A DNA stretch of 64,000 bases from JAJAZB01 sp964244295. GTDB taxonomy: Bacteria; Bacteroidota; Bacteroidia; Cytophagales; Spirosomataceae. The stretch is from assembly GCA_964244295.1 (NCBI GenBank), contig CAXTIG010000002.1:186001-250000 (forward strand), given 5' to 3'. Made by a program: the position numbers and the translations under genes. Positions 8,074-16,914 of this stretch are shown piece after piece. Under the pieces are notes generated by a model. The model had not been told where the DNA came from and did no database searches. It was given only the letters and a program-made list of their open reading frames with translations. Numbering within the stretch: position 1 is the first letter of the stretch; each line of letters opens with the position of its first letter.

Positions 8074-10059
8074 ATGAACATCCGTTTTCATCGCGGCGCG
8101 TGGCTGCTGGCGGCTTTGGTATGCACACAGCAATTGGCCCTGGCCGACGTGCGTTTGCCCCAATTTTACGGCAATGGCATGGTGTTGCAACGCGAAAAAC
8201 CCGTCGCCTTCTGGGGCTGGTCGGACCCCGACGAGGGCGTTTCAGTGACGTTGCTCGGCAAAGAATACCTCGCCAAACCTGACGCCAGTGGGCGCTGGCA
8301 AGTCAGCTTCGATGCCCAACCCGCCGGAGGGCCGCACGTCATTTCGATTCGGGGAAAAAATCAGGTGACGGTTAGCGATGTGCTGTTCGGCGATGTGTGG
8401 GTGTGCGGGGGTCAGTCGAACATGGAGTGGCACATCCAGCAGCTCAACGGGAAGTACGATGAAATGCTACGCAACACGCCCGCCAACCCCCAACTCCGCT
8501 ACATCGAGTTCAAAAAAGAAACCGCCCTCGCCCCCAAAGCCGACGCACCCGTCGTGAACGGCTGGGTTTCGGCCCGCGTGGAAACCTTGCCTTCGTTCTC
8601 GGCCGTCGGTTATTTTTTCGCCAAAAATCTCTACGACCGCTACCAGGTGCCCATCGGCTTAGTGGCCTGCAACTGGGGCGGTACCGTGGCCGAGGCCTGG
8701 ATGGATTACGCCAGTTTGAGCCAGTTTCCGGCCCTCCAGCAGCAGTTTGACCAGAAAAAAGGAGCGCAGCCAGCCAGCCCACCCGCTTCTTCGGCGAAAA
8801 CCGTTACGTGGGAAGAAGCCGTGGCGAAAGCCGACCTGGGATCGGGGCAAGCGGGTAGCCCAGCCTGGTACGACTCCGCTCTGAAAACCGCCGACTGGAA
8901 AACCTTGAAACAGCCCGGTGCCTGGGAAGACGGCGGAATGCCCGGTTTTGACGGCATCGCCTGGCTACGGCGCGAGGTAATGATTCCCAAAAACAAAGCG
9001 GGCAAACCGCTTACCCTCAACGGCTTTCAAGTCGATGACGCCGATGTGACGTATTTCAACGGAGAAAAAATCGGCAGTACCGACGGTTACAACCTCCCCC
9101 GGCGCTACGTAATTCCGGGGCGACTCGTCAAAGCGGGCCGCAATGTGTTGGCCCTGCGTGTGCTGGATACGGGCGGCGGCGGCGGCATCGTGGGCGAAGC
9201 CGACAGCCTTTCGCTCCAAAGCGGCCCCAACCGCATCGCCCTCGCGGGCGACTGGCAGTACAAGATCGCCACGGCGCTGAAAGATTTTCCGCCTAACCCC
9301 CACGCTTCGGGAAATAATCCCAACGTGCCAACGGTGCTGTACAACGGAATGCTGAACGCCCTCGTGCCCTACGGCATCCGGGGCGTGATTTGGTACCAGG
9401 GCGAATCGAACGCGGGGCGGGCCTACGAATACCGGACGCTGTTTCCGACGATGATTCGCAACTGGCGGCAGCGCTTCGGGCAGGGCGACGTGCCGTTTTT
9501 GTTCGTGCAACTGGCGAATTTCATGAAACCCGCCGAGCAGCCCGGCGAAAGCAACTGGGCCGAACTCCGCGAAGCGCAGCGCATGGCCCTGGCCGAACCC
9601 GCCACCGGCATGGCGACCATCATCGATATCGGGGAGGAAAAAGACATTCACCCGAAGAATAAATTCGACGTGGGCCGTCGCCTCGCGCTGGCCGCGATGA
9701 ACGTTACCTACGGCGACCGGGAAGTAACCTACTCCGGCCCGATTTACCACTCGATGCTGGTGGAAGGCGACAAAATCCGTCTGGCTTTCGACCACGTGGC
9801 CGGGGGACTGACGGCTAAAGGCAGTACGGATGGCACCCTGAAGGGCTTCGCCATTGCCGGAGCCGATAAAAAATGGGTGTGGGCGACCGCCAAAATTGAC
9901 CGGAACACGGTGCTGGTGTCTAGCGATGCGGTCAAAAATCCGGTGGCCGTGCGCTACGCCTGGGCTGATAATCCCGTTGGTTGCAACCTTTACAACGCCG
10001 CCGACCTGCCCGCTTCGCCGTTTCGAACGGATGAGTGGAAGGGGATTACGCAGAAGTAG
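8074..10059 (+). CDS. Sialate O-acetylesterase (SGNH hydrolase)
   Basis: A 661-residue secreted esterase with a signal peptide (residues 1-24, ending in LALA). It resembles the sialate O-acetylesterase family, which removes O-acetyl groups from sialic acids or other acetylated glycans. The nucleophile is likely Ser115 in CGGQSNMEW, with WYQGESNAGRAYEY in the middle, and the likely catalytic Asp524 and His526 in DIHP. A beta-sandwich insertion lies around residues 270-390 (jelly-roll-like GFQVDDADVTYFNG). The ATG at 8074 was preferred over a TTG at 8032 because it gives a clean signal peptide. It stands alone, with an inverted repeat immediately downstream. Confidence 0.87.
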   Translation: MNIRFHRGAWLLAALVCTQQLALADVRLPQFYGNGMVLQREKPVAFWGWSDPDEGVSVTLLGKEYLAKPDASGRWQVSFDAQPAGGPHVISIRGKNQVTVSDVLFGDVWVCGGQSNMEWHIQQLNGKYDEMLRNTPANPQLRYIEFKKETALAPKADAPVVNGWVSARVETLPSFSAVGYFFAKNLYDRYQVPIGLVACNWGGTVAEAWMDYASLSQFPALQQQFDQKKGAQPASPPASSAKTVTWEEAVAKADLGSGQAGSPAWYDSALKTADWKTLKQPGAWEDGGMPGFDGIAWLRREVMIPKNKAGKPLTLNGFQVDDADVTYFNGEKIGSTDGYNLPRRYVIPGRLVKAGRNVLALRVLDTGGGGGIVGEADSLSLQSGPNRIALAGDWQYKIATALKDFPPNPHASGNNPNVPTVLYNGMLNALVPYGIRGVIWYQGESNAGRAYEYRTLFPTMIRNWRQRFGQGDVPFLFVQLANFMKPAEQPGESNWAELREAQRMALAEPATGMATIIDIGEEKDIHPKNKFDVGRRLALAAMNVTYGDREVTYSGPIYHSMLVEGDKIRLAFDHVAGGLTAKGSTDGTLKGFAIAGADKKWVWATAKIDRNTVLVSSDAVKNPVAVRYAWADNPVGCNLYNAADLPASPFRTDEWKGITQK

Positions 10060-10074
10060 TGCTGATTTTTTTTA

Positions 10075-10105
10075 CCCCCGCGAGGGTTTGAAACCCTCGC
10101 GGGGT
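10075..10105. repeat. REP-like palindrome / bidirectional terminator
   Basis: The arms CCCCGCGAGGGTTT and AAACCCTCGCGGGG form a perfect 14-base stem around one G, between two convergent genes. The core CGAGGG...CCCTCG has the same CGA...TCG form as other dyads in the window. T-rich flanks on both sides fit a terminator role as well. Confidence 0.6.
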
Positions 10106-10115
10106 TCTTATTTTA

Positions 10116-11201
10116 CTAACTCCCCGCCTTCCGCTTCGTCTCGGATAGTTGCTGAACAACCTCCTTTTTTTCATCCGGCGAAATCCCAGGTTTGTTCACG
10201 AACCGGTTCAACCAATCGGTTGCCGCATTCAGCGCCGCCACGTCTTTCGTGCGGTCGGTGAAAAATTTAGCCAGAAAAACCGCCTCCCGTGGCCCGGCGG
10301 GACCGCTGAGGTAGCCATTGGCCCGCTGCACGGCGGCGGCAGACTGGCCCGTTCGCAACAGCGCCGTCAATTCGGGCACCAGTGTGCGGTTTTCCACCGT
10401 GCGGGTGTCCAACCCAATTTTTGACAGGTACGACTTGAGTAGCCTGATTTTTTCGGGGGAAAAGTTTTTGGCCCGTCCGCTGAAGAGCGTACCCATGATG
10501 ATGCCCTCGCCTACGTCGCGGGTGTCTTTCGCTCCGTGGTTTTTTTGATACTCCGGCTGGTGCGTGATGAAGTATTGAAAAAGCGCATTGTCGGTGTCGG
10601 TCACGAGTTTTTGCAAAACCAAAAAATTCGTCTTGCTGCCCAGTTGCGATTTGGGCTGGGCTTTCACGTAGGCATTCACCGCCTCCAGATTCGCCGTCGA
10701 ATCCCGCACGATGCGGGAAAAGTAGGCGTACTCAATCAGGAAGTTGGCGGCTCGCTCTCCATTTTGATACCGGGATTTGTAGGCCGAAGCGCGGGCAGGC
10801 GGGTTCAAGGCCGTCGAGGCGGCGGTGATGAGGTCGTTCGTCGAATTGTTGACATTGAGCGCGTGGAGCAAGCGAACGTCTCGGTCGAAAAAAAGTAAAA
10901 GTGGTAGCGAAGGCACGAACAGCCGTTGTTTTCCCAAAAACCCTTGCGCCTCCTGCGAATTGACATCGAGCCGGTAGCTGACGTAATTCTGGTTGTAAAA
11001 TGTCCCGACGCTGGCGTTTTCAAACGTTGGAACAAAACCAGCGCAAACGTGGCATGTAGGCGAGAACACTTCGATAAACACGGGTTTACCCTGCGCTTTC
11101 GCCTGGTCGAACACCGTACGAAGGTTTCCTGAAATAAAATTGACGCCCTGCCCGAAGGCGGAGGCGCTGAGGAGGAGCAGAAAAACGGTGAGTTTTTGCA
11201 T
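10116..11201 (-). CDS. Secreted thioredoxin-fold protein with helical C-terminal domain
   Basis: A 361-residue exported protein with a signal peptide (residues 1-18, ending SAFG). The N-terminal domain (about 20-150) is thioredoxin-like: VFIEVFSPTCHVC holds a CxxC at Cys50/Cys53, with a later cis-proline-like VPSLPLLLFF. The remaining 200 residues are mostly helical and resemble the repeat-like C-terminal part of other Bacteroidota thioredoxin-family proteins. The likely location is the periplasm, with a role in disulfide or thiol chemistry. The ATG at 11199-11201 is preferred; an upstream alternative start would lack a clean signal peptide. Confidence 0.75.
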   Translation of the reverse strand: MQKLTVFLLLLSASAFGQGVNFISGNLRTVFDQAKAQGKPVFIEVFSPTCHVCAGFVPTFENASVGTFYNQNYVSYRLDVNSQEAQGFLGKQRLFVPSLPLLLFFDRDVRLLHALNVNNSTNDLITAASTALNPPARASAYKSRYQNGERAANFLIEYAYFSRIVRDSTANLEAVNAYVKAQPKSQLGSKTNFLVLQKLVTDTDNALFQYFITHQPEYQKNHGAKDTRDVGEGIIMGTLFSGRAKNFSPEKIRLLKSYLSKIGLDTRTVENRTLVPELTALLRTGQSAAAVQRANGYLSGPAGPREAVFLAKFFTDRTKDVAALNAATDWLNRFVNKPGISPDEKKEVVQQLSETKRKAGS

Positions 11202-11229
11202 GGAAGATTTGCAAACTATCTGGTTAGCT

Positions 11230-11331
11230 GTCACGCTGAGCGGAGTCGAAGCGCAAACCGCTGCCAGCCGTCGTGGACTGTGCGTGGATACGGCTGGCAG
11301 CGGTTTGCGCTTCGACTCCGCTCAGCGTGAC
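11230..11331. repeat. Long perfect hairpin, CTGAGCGGAGTCGAAG family, copy 1
   Basis: The arms 11230-11270 and 11291-11331 are perfect 41-base reverse complements around a 20-base loop. The outer part contains CTGAGCGGAGTCGAAG, shared with the hairpins at 13941 and 48621; the inner part is specific to this copy. It fills the gap between gldC and the thioredoxin-fold gene. Confidence 0.9.
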
Positions 11332-11336
11332 TCTTC

Positions 11337-11693
11337 TCAAATTCCTTGCCGTTTTTTCTCGTCCAAAAACTCCGCCTCCACGTGTTTGGAAAGCGAGCGG
11401 CAGAGGTTCTCGATGTCGTCGGCCATTTTCTGGTCGCCGGTGGCGGTGAGTAGCGAGTCGGCGATGCCGCCGAGCACTTCCACGTAAAACCGTTTCATGT
11501 CGCCGACTTCCATTTCCTTCGTCCAGAGGTCGATTTTCATCGTGCCCCGGTGGTAGTGGTCCCAAAGGGAGATGGCGATGGCGCGGGTGTCGCTCAGGCC
11601 TTCGTTGGGGTTGTCGGTGGCATCCCAGTAAATTTTTTCGGGGATATTCTGGTCGTCGAGTTCGACGCTGAAGTTGATTTCTGATTTTTTCAT
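11337..11693 (-). CDS. gldC: Gliding motility protein GldC
   Basis: A 118-residue cytosolic-type protein that I recognise as GldC from its start (MKKSEINFSVELDDQNIPEKI), the WDATDNP segment and the block KIDLWTKEMEVGDMKRFY. GldC belongs to the gliding-motility gene set of Bacteroidota, though its molecular role is not settled and it is found in many non-gliding species. A TAnnTTTG element lies just before the start codon. The reading frame ends only a few bases from the long hairpin downstream. Confidence 0.9.
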   Translation of the reverse strand: MKKSEINFSVELDDQNIPEKIYWDATDNPNEGLSDTRAIAISLWDHYHRGTMKIDLWTKEMEVGDMKRFYVEVLGGIADSLLTATGDQKMADDIENLCRSLSKHVEAEFLDEKKRQGI

Positions 11694-11697
11694 TGCG

Positions 11698-11705
11698 CAA
11701 AAATA
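11698..11705 (-). promoter_or_regulatory. Putative -7 promoter element of gldC
   Basis: TATTTTTG on the minus strand, a perfect TAnnTTTG, lies four bases upstream of the gldC ATG. The transcript would be nearly leaderless. Confidence 0.45.
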
Positions 11706-11716
11706 CGAGCGGTGTC

Positions 11717-11767
11717 TAAACTTCCCGGAATCGCTCCACGACGGGTTTAAAACTTCCGGGAAGTTCA
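11717..11767. repeat. REP-like dyad pair (AACTTCCGGGAAGTT)
   Basis: AACTTCCGGGAAGTT at 11751-11765 is a complete 15-base palindrome. A related half, AACTTCCCGGAA at 11719-11730, is its inverted partner. The element sits between gldC and the DUF4197 gene. Confidence 0.6.
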
Positions 11768-12541
11768 GGGCTGGCTTTTCGCCTGCGGACTGCCAAACAC
11801 TTTTTTCAGCAGTTCCGAAACCCGCGCGGCGGGGTTTTCCCGAATCTTCGCTTCCTCCTGCTCGACCAGCAGAAACAACCCATCAATCGCCCGCTGGGTC
11901 ACGTAGGCTTTCAAATCGGGGTTGATTTTCTTCAGGGTCAACGGGAAATTGTTGTACTGCGTAGCCAGGTCGCCGTAGTACCGGGTCGCCCCCACTTTCG
12001 CCAGCGAACTGTCGATGATTGGGGAAAAGGAAGCCGTCAGCGCCGCCGTGGAGGTACGCTTCAGGTACTGGGTGGCGGCATTTTTCTCACCCCGAAGAAT
12101 ACTCAGCGCGTCGGTGATGGTCATTTGGCGGATGGAATTCACGAAAATGGGGACGGCTTTTTTGGCCGCTTCTTCCGCGCCCCGGTTGATGGTCAGCAGG
12201 GCTTTGTCCACCTGTGGGCCGAGGCCAACCTGCCGCAGCGTCGCTTCCACCCGCTGCGCGTCGGGGGGCAGCAGGATTTTAAGGAGGGGGTTTTTGAAAT
12301 ACCCGTCCAGCGCCGAGGCTTTGGCCGCGCCGTTGTTGATGCCCACCGTAAGGGCTTCACGGAGACCCCGGGCGATTTCGTCCTGCGAAAGCACCCCACC
12401 CGTCGAGGAGCCGAGCACCTGCGTGGCTTTTTCGAGAAAGTCGCCGAAGCCGCGCTTGCGTTTGGGAATCGTATCCTGCGCGGCGGCGAAGTAGGCCGTT
12501 GAAAAAACGGCGAGGGCTATCAAACTGATTTTCTTTGTCAT
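11765..12541 (-). CDS. DUF4197 domain-containing exported protein
   Basis: A 258-residue protein with a signal peptide (residues 1-21, FAAAQ). It matches the DUF4197 family: the EIARGLREALTVGINNGA segment, the Y-[FL]-x-NPLLKILLP stretch, and the long helical remainder containing AAKKAVPIFVNSIRQMTI. DUF4197 proteins are periplasmic or lipoproteins of unknown function. It is transcribed toward gldC and divergently from cinA. Confidence 0.87.
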   Translation of the reverse strand: MTKKISLIALAVFSTAYFAAAQDTIPKRKRGFGDFLEKATQVLGSSTGGVLSQDEIARGLREALTVGINNGAAKASALDGYFKNPLLKILLPPDAQRVEATLRQVGLGPQVDKALLTINRGAEEAAKKAVPIFVNSIRQMTITDALSILRGEKNAATQYLKRTSTAALTASFSPIIDSSLAKVGATRYYGDLATQYNNFPLTLKKINPDLKAYVTQRAIDGLFLLVEQEEAKIRENPAARVSELLKKVFGSPQAKSQP

Positions 12542-12599
12542 GGCAACGGGCCCGTGGGTACCGGGTCAAACCCCGAACGGCGGAGCGTGGTTTTTTGTG

Positions 12600-12607
12600 T
12601 AGTTTTG
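12600..12607 (+). promoter_or_regulatory. Putative -7 promoter element of cinA
   Basis: TAGTTTTG matches TAnnTTTG and lies about 60 bases upstream of the cinA ATG. Confidence 0.4.
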
Positions 12608-12669
12608 AAACAGAATTAACGAATCTTAACGCCCAAACATAGCAATTTCCGGGCCGTCGACTCGACACG

Positions 12670-13929
12670 ATGCAACAAACTACTGCCGAAATCATCACCA
12701 TTGGCGACGAAATTCTGTTCGGCCAAATCACCGATACCAACACCGCCTGGATGGGGAAAGCGTTGACTGACATCGGCGTGCGGGTCGTTCGGAAATCGTC
12801 GGTGGGTGATTGGGAAGTCGACATTCTGGCCGCGCTGGCCGAAGCCGAAAACCGGGCCGACGTGGTGCTGATTACCGGCGGCCTCGGCCCGACCAAAGAC
12901 GACATCACGAAAAAAACGCTCTGCCGCTACTTCGATACCGCGCTGGAAATCAACCCCGAAGCCGAAGCCGCCGTGACGGATTTTTTCGAGAAACGCGGGC
13001 GAACCCTCACGGAACTTAACCGCCTGCAAGCTGCTCTTCCGGTCGGCAGCACGTACCTCCCCAACCGACGAGGCACCGCACCGGGAATGTGGTTCGAGCG
13101 CGCCGGAACGGTGTTCGTTTCCCTGCCCGGCGTGCCGCACGAGATGAAAGGGCTGATGACCGACGAGGTGTTGCCGCGTTTGAAAAAACGATTCGAAACC
13201 CCGACGATTTTTCACAAAATCATCCAGACCGTCGGCATCGGTGAGTCCTATCTGGCCGAAAAAATTGCCGCTTGGGAGGATGCCTTGCCACCGCACCTTC
13301 GCCTGGCCTACCTGCCCAGTTTGGGGAGTGTAAAGCTGCGCCTGACGGGTACCGGAGCCGACGAAGCCGCGTTGCGTCGGGAAGTTGGCGAACAAGTGCA
13401 GGCCGTGTTGCCGCTCATCCACTCTTTCGTCTTCGGCTTCGACCAGGATGAACTGGTGGAGGTGGTTGGGAAACTGCTCACCCAGTTCAACCAAAGCGTG
13501 GCGACGGCGGAGAGTTGCACCGGGGGTTATCTGGCGCACCAACTGACCCGGTATTCGGGCAGCTCGAAGCACTTCATGGGCGGAATCGTCAGCTACTCCA
13601 ATGAGGCGAAAATGCAGTTTTTGGGCGTGAAAGCCGCCACGCTGCTCGAACACGGGGCGGTTAGCGAAGCAACGATTCGTGAAATGGCGGAGGGCGTTCG
13701 GCTGCGCTTCGGCACCACCTTCGGGCTGGCGACCAGCGGCATTGCCGGGCCGGACGGCGGCACGGAGCAAAAACCCGTCGGCACGATTTGGATTGCGGTT
13801 TCGACTGCTGAAGACATTTTTACGAGAAAACTCCAACTCGGCGGTGACCGCGAACAAAACATCCACCTCACGGCGATTTACCTGCTCAATTTGCTGCGGA
13901 AGGTGGTTTTGGAGGAAGAATTGGTTTAA
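12670..13929 (+). CDS. cinA: CinA-family protein (nicotinamide-nucleotide amidohydrolase)
   Basis: A 419-residue cytosolic protein with the full two-domain CinA architecture. The N-terminal MoCF-like domain (about 1-175) begins AEIITIGDEILFGQITDTN and contains VLITGGLGPTKDD. The C-terminal PncC-type deamidase domain (about 255-415) carries the active-site block TAESCTGGYL followed by GGIVSYSNEAK and TSGIAGPDGG. CinA hydrolyses NMN to nicotinate mononucleotide in pyridine-nucleotide recycling, and was named for competence/damage induction in other phyla. No recA or pgsA neighbour is present. Confidence 0.93.
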   Translation: MQQTTAEIITIGDEILFGQITDTNTAWMGKALTDIGVRVVRKSSVGDWEVDILAALAEAENRADVVLITGGLGPTKDDITKKTLCRYFDTALEINPEAEAAVTDFFEKRGRTLTELNRLQAALPVGSTYLPNRRGTAPGMWFERAGTVFVSLPGVPHEMKGLMTDEVLPRLKKRFETPTIFHKIIQTVGIGESYLAEKIAAWEDALPPHLRLAYLPSLGSVKLRLTGTGADEAALRREVGEQVQAVLPLIHSFVFGFDQDELVEVVGKLLTQFNQSVATAESCTGGYLAHQLTRYSGSSKHFMGGIVSYSNEAKMQFLGVKAATLLEHGAVSEATIREMAEGVRLRFGTTFGLATSGIAGPDGGTEQKPVGTIWIAVSTAEDIFTRKLQLGGDREQNIHLTAIYLLNLLRKVVLEEELV

Positions 13930-13940
13930 ATTAGTGAGGC

Positions 13941-14025
13941 GGGTCACCCTGAGCGGAGTCGAAGGGTGTGCGGCTGGTTAGCGCTGGCCCACCGCACCAC
14001 CCTTCGACTCCGCTCAGGGTGACCC
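13941..14025. repeat. Long perfect hairpin, CTGAGCGGAGTCGAAG family, copy 2
   Basis: The arms 13941-13968 and 13998-14025 are perfect 28-base reverse complements. The arm contains the shared CTGAGCGGAGTCGAAG; here the flank reads GTCACC rather than the GTCACG of copies 1 and 3. It fills the gap between cinA and the E2 gene. Confidence 0.9.
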
Positions 14026-14037
14026 CCTGCTTTTATT

Positions 14038-15372
14038 ATGCCCCTCACCGACCTGATGATGCCCAAAATGGGCGAAAGCATCCACGAAGCCACCGTGCTT
14101 TCCTGGCTCAAACAACCCGGCGACCGCATCGAAGCCGATGAGTCCCTGCTCGAAGTGGCGACCGACAAAGTCGATACCGAAGTACCCTCGACGGCCAAGG
14201 GAATCCTGCGCGAAATCCTGGTGCAGGAAGGAGAGGTAGCGGTCATCGGCAAGCCCATCTGCCGGATTGAAACGGAAACCGCTGAAGTGGTTGAAACCTC
14301 CGACCCCGCTCCCACCAACGACTGGCCCGACGAAAAAGAAGTCATTGCCACGCTCGAAGGCGAACTCGTGGGCCGTCAGCGCATGGCCGGACGGGTGCTG
14401 GAAGAAGCCCAAACGCCCCCCAGCGTCGGGCCGGGCCGTTTTTACTCGCCGCTCGTGCTGAATATCGCCAAAGAAGAAGGCCTCAGCCAGGCCGAACTCG
14501 ACGGCATCCCCGGCACCGGCGCCGAGCAGCGCGTGACCAAACACGACATCCTGGCCTTTCTGAAAAACCGAAGTCAGGCCCCCGCGCCCGTCGTCGAAAA
14601 ACCAACGACGAAAGCAGCCGTTTCCAACGGAGCCACCGCCTACGCGCCCAGCGCCAACGGCCAGGACGACATCATCCAGATGGACCGGATGCGGAAGATG
14701 ATTGCCGAGCGGATGGTAGATTCCAAGCGCGTGGCCCCGCACGTGACCAGTTTCGTGGAAACCGACATGACCGTGGTTTGGAAATGGCGGGAAAAAGCGA
14801 AACGCGACTTCCAGGCCCAGTACGGCGAAGGACTCACCTTCACGCCCCTGCTCATCGAAGCCGTCGTGAAAGCCATCCGCGATTTCCCGCTCATCAACGT
14901 GCAGGTGGACGGCGACAAAATCATCGTCAAAAAAAGCATCAACATCGGCCTGGCCGTGGCGCTGCCCAGCGGCAACCTCATCGTACCCGTCATCCACCAC
15001 GCCGACCAGTACAACCTCGTCGGGCTGACCAAAAAAGTCAACGACCTCAGCCGCCGCGCCCGCGAGAACAAGCTCAAACCCGACGACCTCGCCGAGGGCA
15101 CCTACACCGTCTCCAACATCGGCACGTTCGGCAACATCATGGGCACACCCATCATCCTCCAGCCGCAGGTGGCGATCATGGCCTTCGGCGCGATTCAGAA
15201 AAAACCGGCGGTCATCGAAACGCCGGAGGGCGATTTGCTCGGCATCCGCCACAAAATGTTCATCTCCCACAGCTACGACCACCGCGTGGTGGACGGCTCG
15301 CTGGGTGGGCAGTTCGTCAAGCGCGTTTCGGATTATCTGGAGGGGTTTGACGCGGAGCGGAAGTTGGTGTAA
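14038..15372 (+). CDS. Dihydrolipoamide acyltransferase, E2 of a 2-oxoacid dehydrogenase complex
   Basis: A 444-residue E2 with one N-terminal lipoyl domain (about 1-80; lipoylated Lys44 in ATDKVDTE), an E3/E1-binding peripheral domain at about 138-180 (VLNIAKEEGL), a linker, and a catalytic acyltransferase domain from about 213. The catalytic motif SHSYDHRVVDG places His415 and Asp419 at the active site. A single lipoyl domain and RMRKMIAERMVDSK suggest the oxoglutarate or branched-chain type rather than pyruvate dehydrogenase. No E1 or E3 gene lies alongside, so the substrate class is unsettled. Confidence 0.9.
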   Translation: MPLTDLMMPKMGESIHEATVLSWLKQPGDRIEADESLLEVATDKVDTEVPSTAKGILREILVQEGEVAVIGKPICRIETETAEVVETSDPAPTNDWPDEKEVIATLEGELVGRQRMAGRVLEEAQTPPSVGPGRFYSPLVLNIAKEEGLSQAELDGIPGTGAEQRVTKHDILAFLKNRSQAPAPVVEKPTTKAAVSNGATAYAPSANGQDDIIQMDRMRKMIAERMVDSKRVAPHVTSFVETDMTVVWKWREKAKRDFQAQYGEGLTFTPLLIEAVVKAIRDFPLINVQVDGDKIIVKKSINIGLAVALPSGNLIVPVIHHADQYNLVGLTKKVNDLSRRARENKLKPDDLAEGTYTVSNIGTFGNIMGTPIILQPQVAIMAFGAIQKKPAVIETPEGDLLGIRHKMFISHSYDHRVVDGSLGGQFVKRVSDYLEGFDAERKLV

Positions 15373-15382
15373 TTTTCTAACC

Positions 15383-15685
15383 ATGAGCACCCTCGCCTCG
15401 TCCATCCTCTCCCCCACCGCCTTTTGGGACGTTGATTTCCAAGGGCTTGACCTGGAAGCAAATCCCCGTTTCGTAGTGGAAAAAGTGTTGAACTTTGGCC
15501 TCTGGGCAGACGTACTGGCGCTGTTTCGGTATTACGGCTTTGAACGCGTGAAGCAGGAAGCGGTGCAGGCGGCTTTCCTGAAAAAGAAAACGCTGTCGTT
15601 TTGCTGCGTCGTTTTTGACTTAAAACCCGAACAGTTTCGATGCTACACCCGGCAACAGTCCAGCCCGGTACCCTGGAATTATTGA
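15383..15685 (+). CDS. DUF6922 protein, predicted AbiE-type antitoxin partner
   Basis: A 100-residue protein whose FWDVDFQGLDLEANPRF opening followed by VVEKVLNFG and a helix-turn-helix-like YYGFERVKQEAVQAAFL fits the DUF6922 proteins paired with AbiEii toxins in Bacteroidota. The probable role is antitoxin and autorepressor. Its last 46 bases overlap the start of the nucleotidyltransferase gene, a coupling typical of such pairs. The ATG at 15383 is used because the longer frame runs into the preceding E2 gene. Confidence 0.75.
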   Translation: MSTLASSILSPTAFWDVDFQGLDLEANPRFVVEKVLNFGLWADVLALFRYYGFERVKQEAVQAAFLKKKTLSFCCVVFDLKPEQFRCYTRQQSSPVPWNY

Positions 15686-16263
15686 AGGGCTTGCAGGCGC
15701 TGCCCGAACTTTCGGCGTTCGCCCTGGCCGGTGGCACCAGCTTGGCCTTGCGGTTCGGGCACCGGTTGTCGGTCGATTTGGATTTGTTCACCGATAAATC
15801 CTTCGATACGACCGTCGTTTTCGAGGCGATTCTGGCTCAGTTTCCTGCAACCTTGAAACTCGACGAGGCCAGAAACTCCCTGAGTTTGGTTTGCGCTGGG
15901 GTGAAAGTTGACCTGCTGGCTCATCAGTACGTTTTGCTCGCTCCAATCACGCTCGTGGATGACCTGCGGTTGGTTTCGCTGGAAGACGTTATGGCGATGA
16001 AATTGGGTGCGTTGAGCGGGCGAGGGGCGAAAAAAGACTTCTGGGACGTAGCCGCCGCGTTAGAATTTTATTCGCTGGCCCAACAGCTTCACTACTTTTC
16101 GGCGAAGTACCCGAATAGCGACGCTGGTTACGTGGTTCGCTCGCTGACTAATTTTGAAGATGCCGAAGCCCAGGAAGACCCGGTCGATTTGAAGGGGGTT
16201 TCTTGGGAACTGGTGAAAACCCGTGTCAGCGCGGCAGTGAAGGACTTGTTGACGGGGAACTGA
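15640..16263 (+). CDS. AbiEii/AbiGii-family nucleotidyltransferase toxin
   Basis: A 207-residue nucleotidyltransferase of the AbiEii type. The core motif GGTSLALRFGHRLSVDLDLF (residues 31-50) holds the Gly-Thr start and the Asp46/Asp48 metal pair, and RGAKKDFWDV later is the second family block. Such toxins modify targets using NTP and are kept in check by the upstream antitoxin; in AbiE systems they cause abortive phage infection. All recognisable catalytic residues are intact, so the module could be active. Confidence 0.85.
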   Translation: MLHPATVQPGTLELLKGLQALPELSAFALAGGTSLALRFGHRLSVDLDLFTDKSFDTTVVFEAILAQFPATLKLDEARNSLSLVCAGVKVDLLAHQYVLLAPITLVDDLRLVSLEDVMAMKLGALSGRGAKKDFWDVAAALEFYSLAQQLHYFSAKYPNSDAGYVVRSLTNFEDAEAQEDPVDLKGVSWELVKTRVSAAVKDLLTGN

Positions 16264-16312
16264 AAATAGACGGACAGTTTATTCTAACCTGGAACGAAAA
16301 TTAGTTTGATTC

Positions 16313-16834
16313 ATGCCACGCCACCCCGACCAACTTTCTTACGGCCACAACAACTTGGTCGTGGCGCTTTCCGAGACCGAAGCGGCCAAAGTGTTTACGG
16401 GCGACACGCGGTCGGACATTGGTTCGGAGGCTGAAAAAATGAAGTTCGCCAACGCCGTGAATGGCTTAGTAGTGAAGTTTATCCGCTTGGATTTTGATGA
16501 ACTCAACCAGTGGGACCGGTTGGTAATGGAGCGGCTCCACCCGCTCGATTTTCGTGGTCTGGAAGTGAGCAAAAGGGAATTGCTGGTGGAGGTTTTTGCC
16601 GATGAACTCGCTCAATTGCACCAGGCCGGGTTTGTTCATCACGATTTACGTCGCCCTTCCGACTACGGCGGGGAACGATACGACAACATTCTGTTGACCA
16701 CCCAGGGCTTACGACTGATTGACGTGGGCATCTCCGCGTTGCGTTCGCAAGTTGGGGAAATACTGTTTGGGAAGTACGTGGAGATTGAATTGCGGGAACT
16801 GGCTGAATTTCAGGGGTATTTTTTGAGTCGGTGA
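16313..16834 (+). CDS. Compact protein-kinase-like protein
   Basis: This 173-residue protein has the marks of a minimal protein kinase fold. Candidate residues are Lys26 (EAAKVF, ATP lysine), a Glu in GSEAEKMKF (residues 38-45, helix C), a hinge-like VMERLHPLDF, Asp111 in HHDL (in place of HRD), Asn125 in RYDNIL, and Asp137 in IDVG (in place of DFG). It is much shorter than a typical kinase and lacks most of the C-lobe, as in the Bud32/RIO or aminoglycoside-kinase style. The gene sits directly after the AbiEii toxin, in the same direction, so a role in the defence or toxin island is possible. Family assignment is inferred from motifs only. Confidence 0.55.
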   Translation: MPRHPDQLSYGHNNLVVALSETEAAKVFTGDTRSDIGSEAEKMKFANAVNGLVVKFIRLDFDELNQWDRLVMERLHPLDFRGLEVSKRELLVEVFADELAQLHQAGFVHHDLRRPSDYGGERYDNILLTTQGLRLIDVGISALRSQVGEILFGKYVEIELRELAEFQGYFLSR

Positions 16835-16914
16835 GGGGATTATTCGACTATGCTTGAGCTAAAGGAGAAGTTGGTGTGAAGTTTTTCTTAGTTTCACCAA
16901 CAAATTTCCCTCTC

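Noticed and set aside
12616..13947. Minus-strand ORF of 443 codons opposite cinA
   Set aside because: Antisense shadow; no motif, and cinA on the other strand is certain.
14014..15417. Minus-strand ORF of 467 codons opposite the E2 gene
   Set aside because: Antisense shadow with repetitive Gly/Val/Asp composition; the plus-strand E2 is certain.
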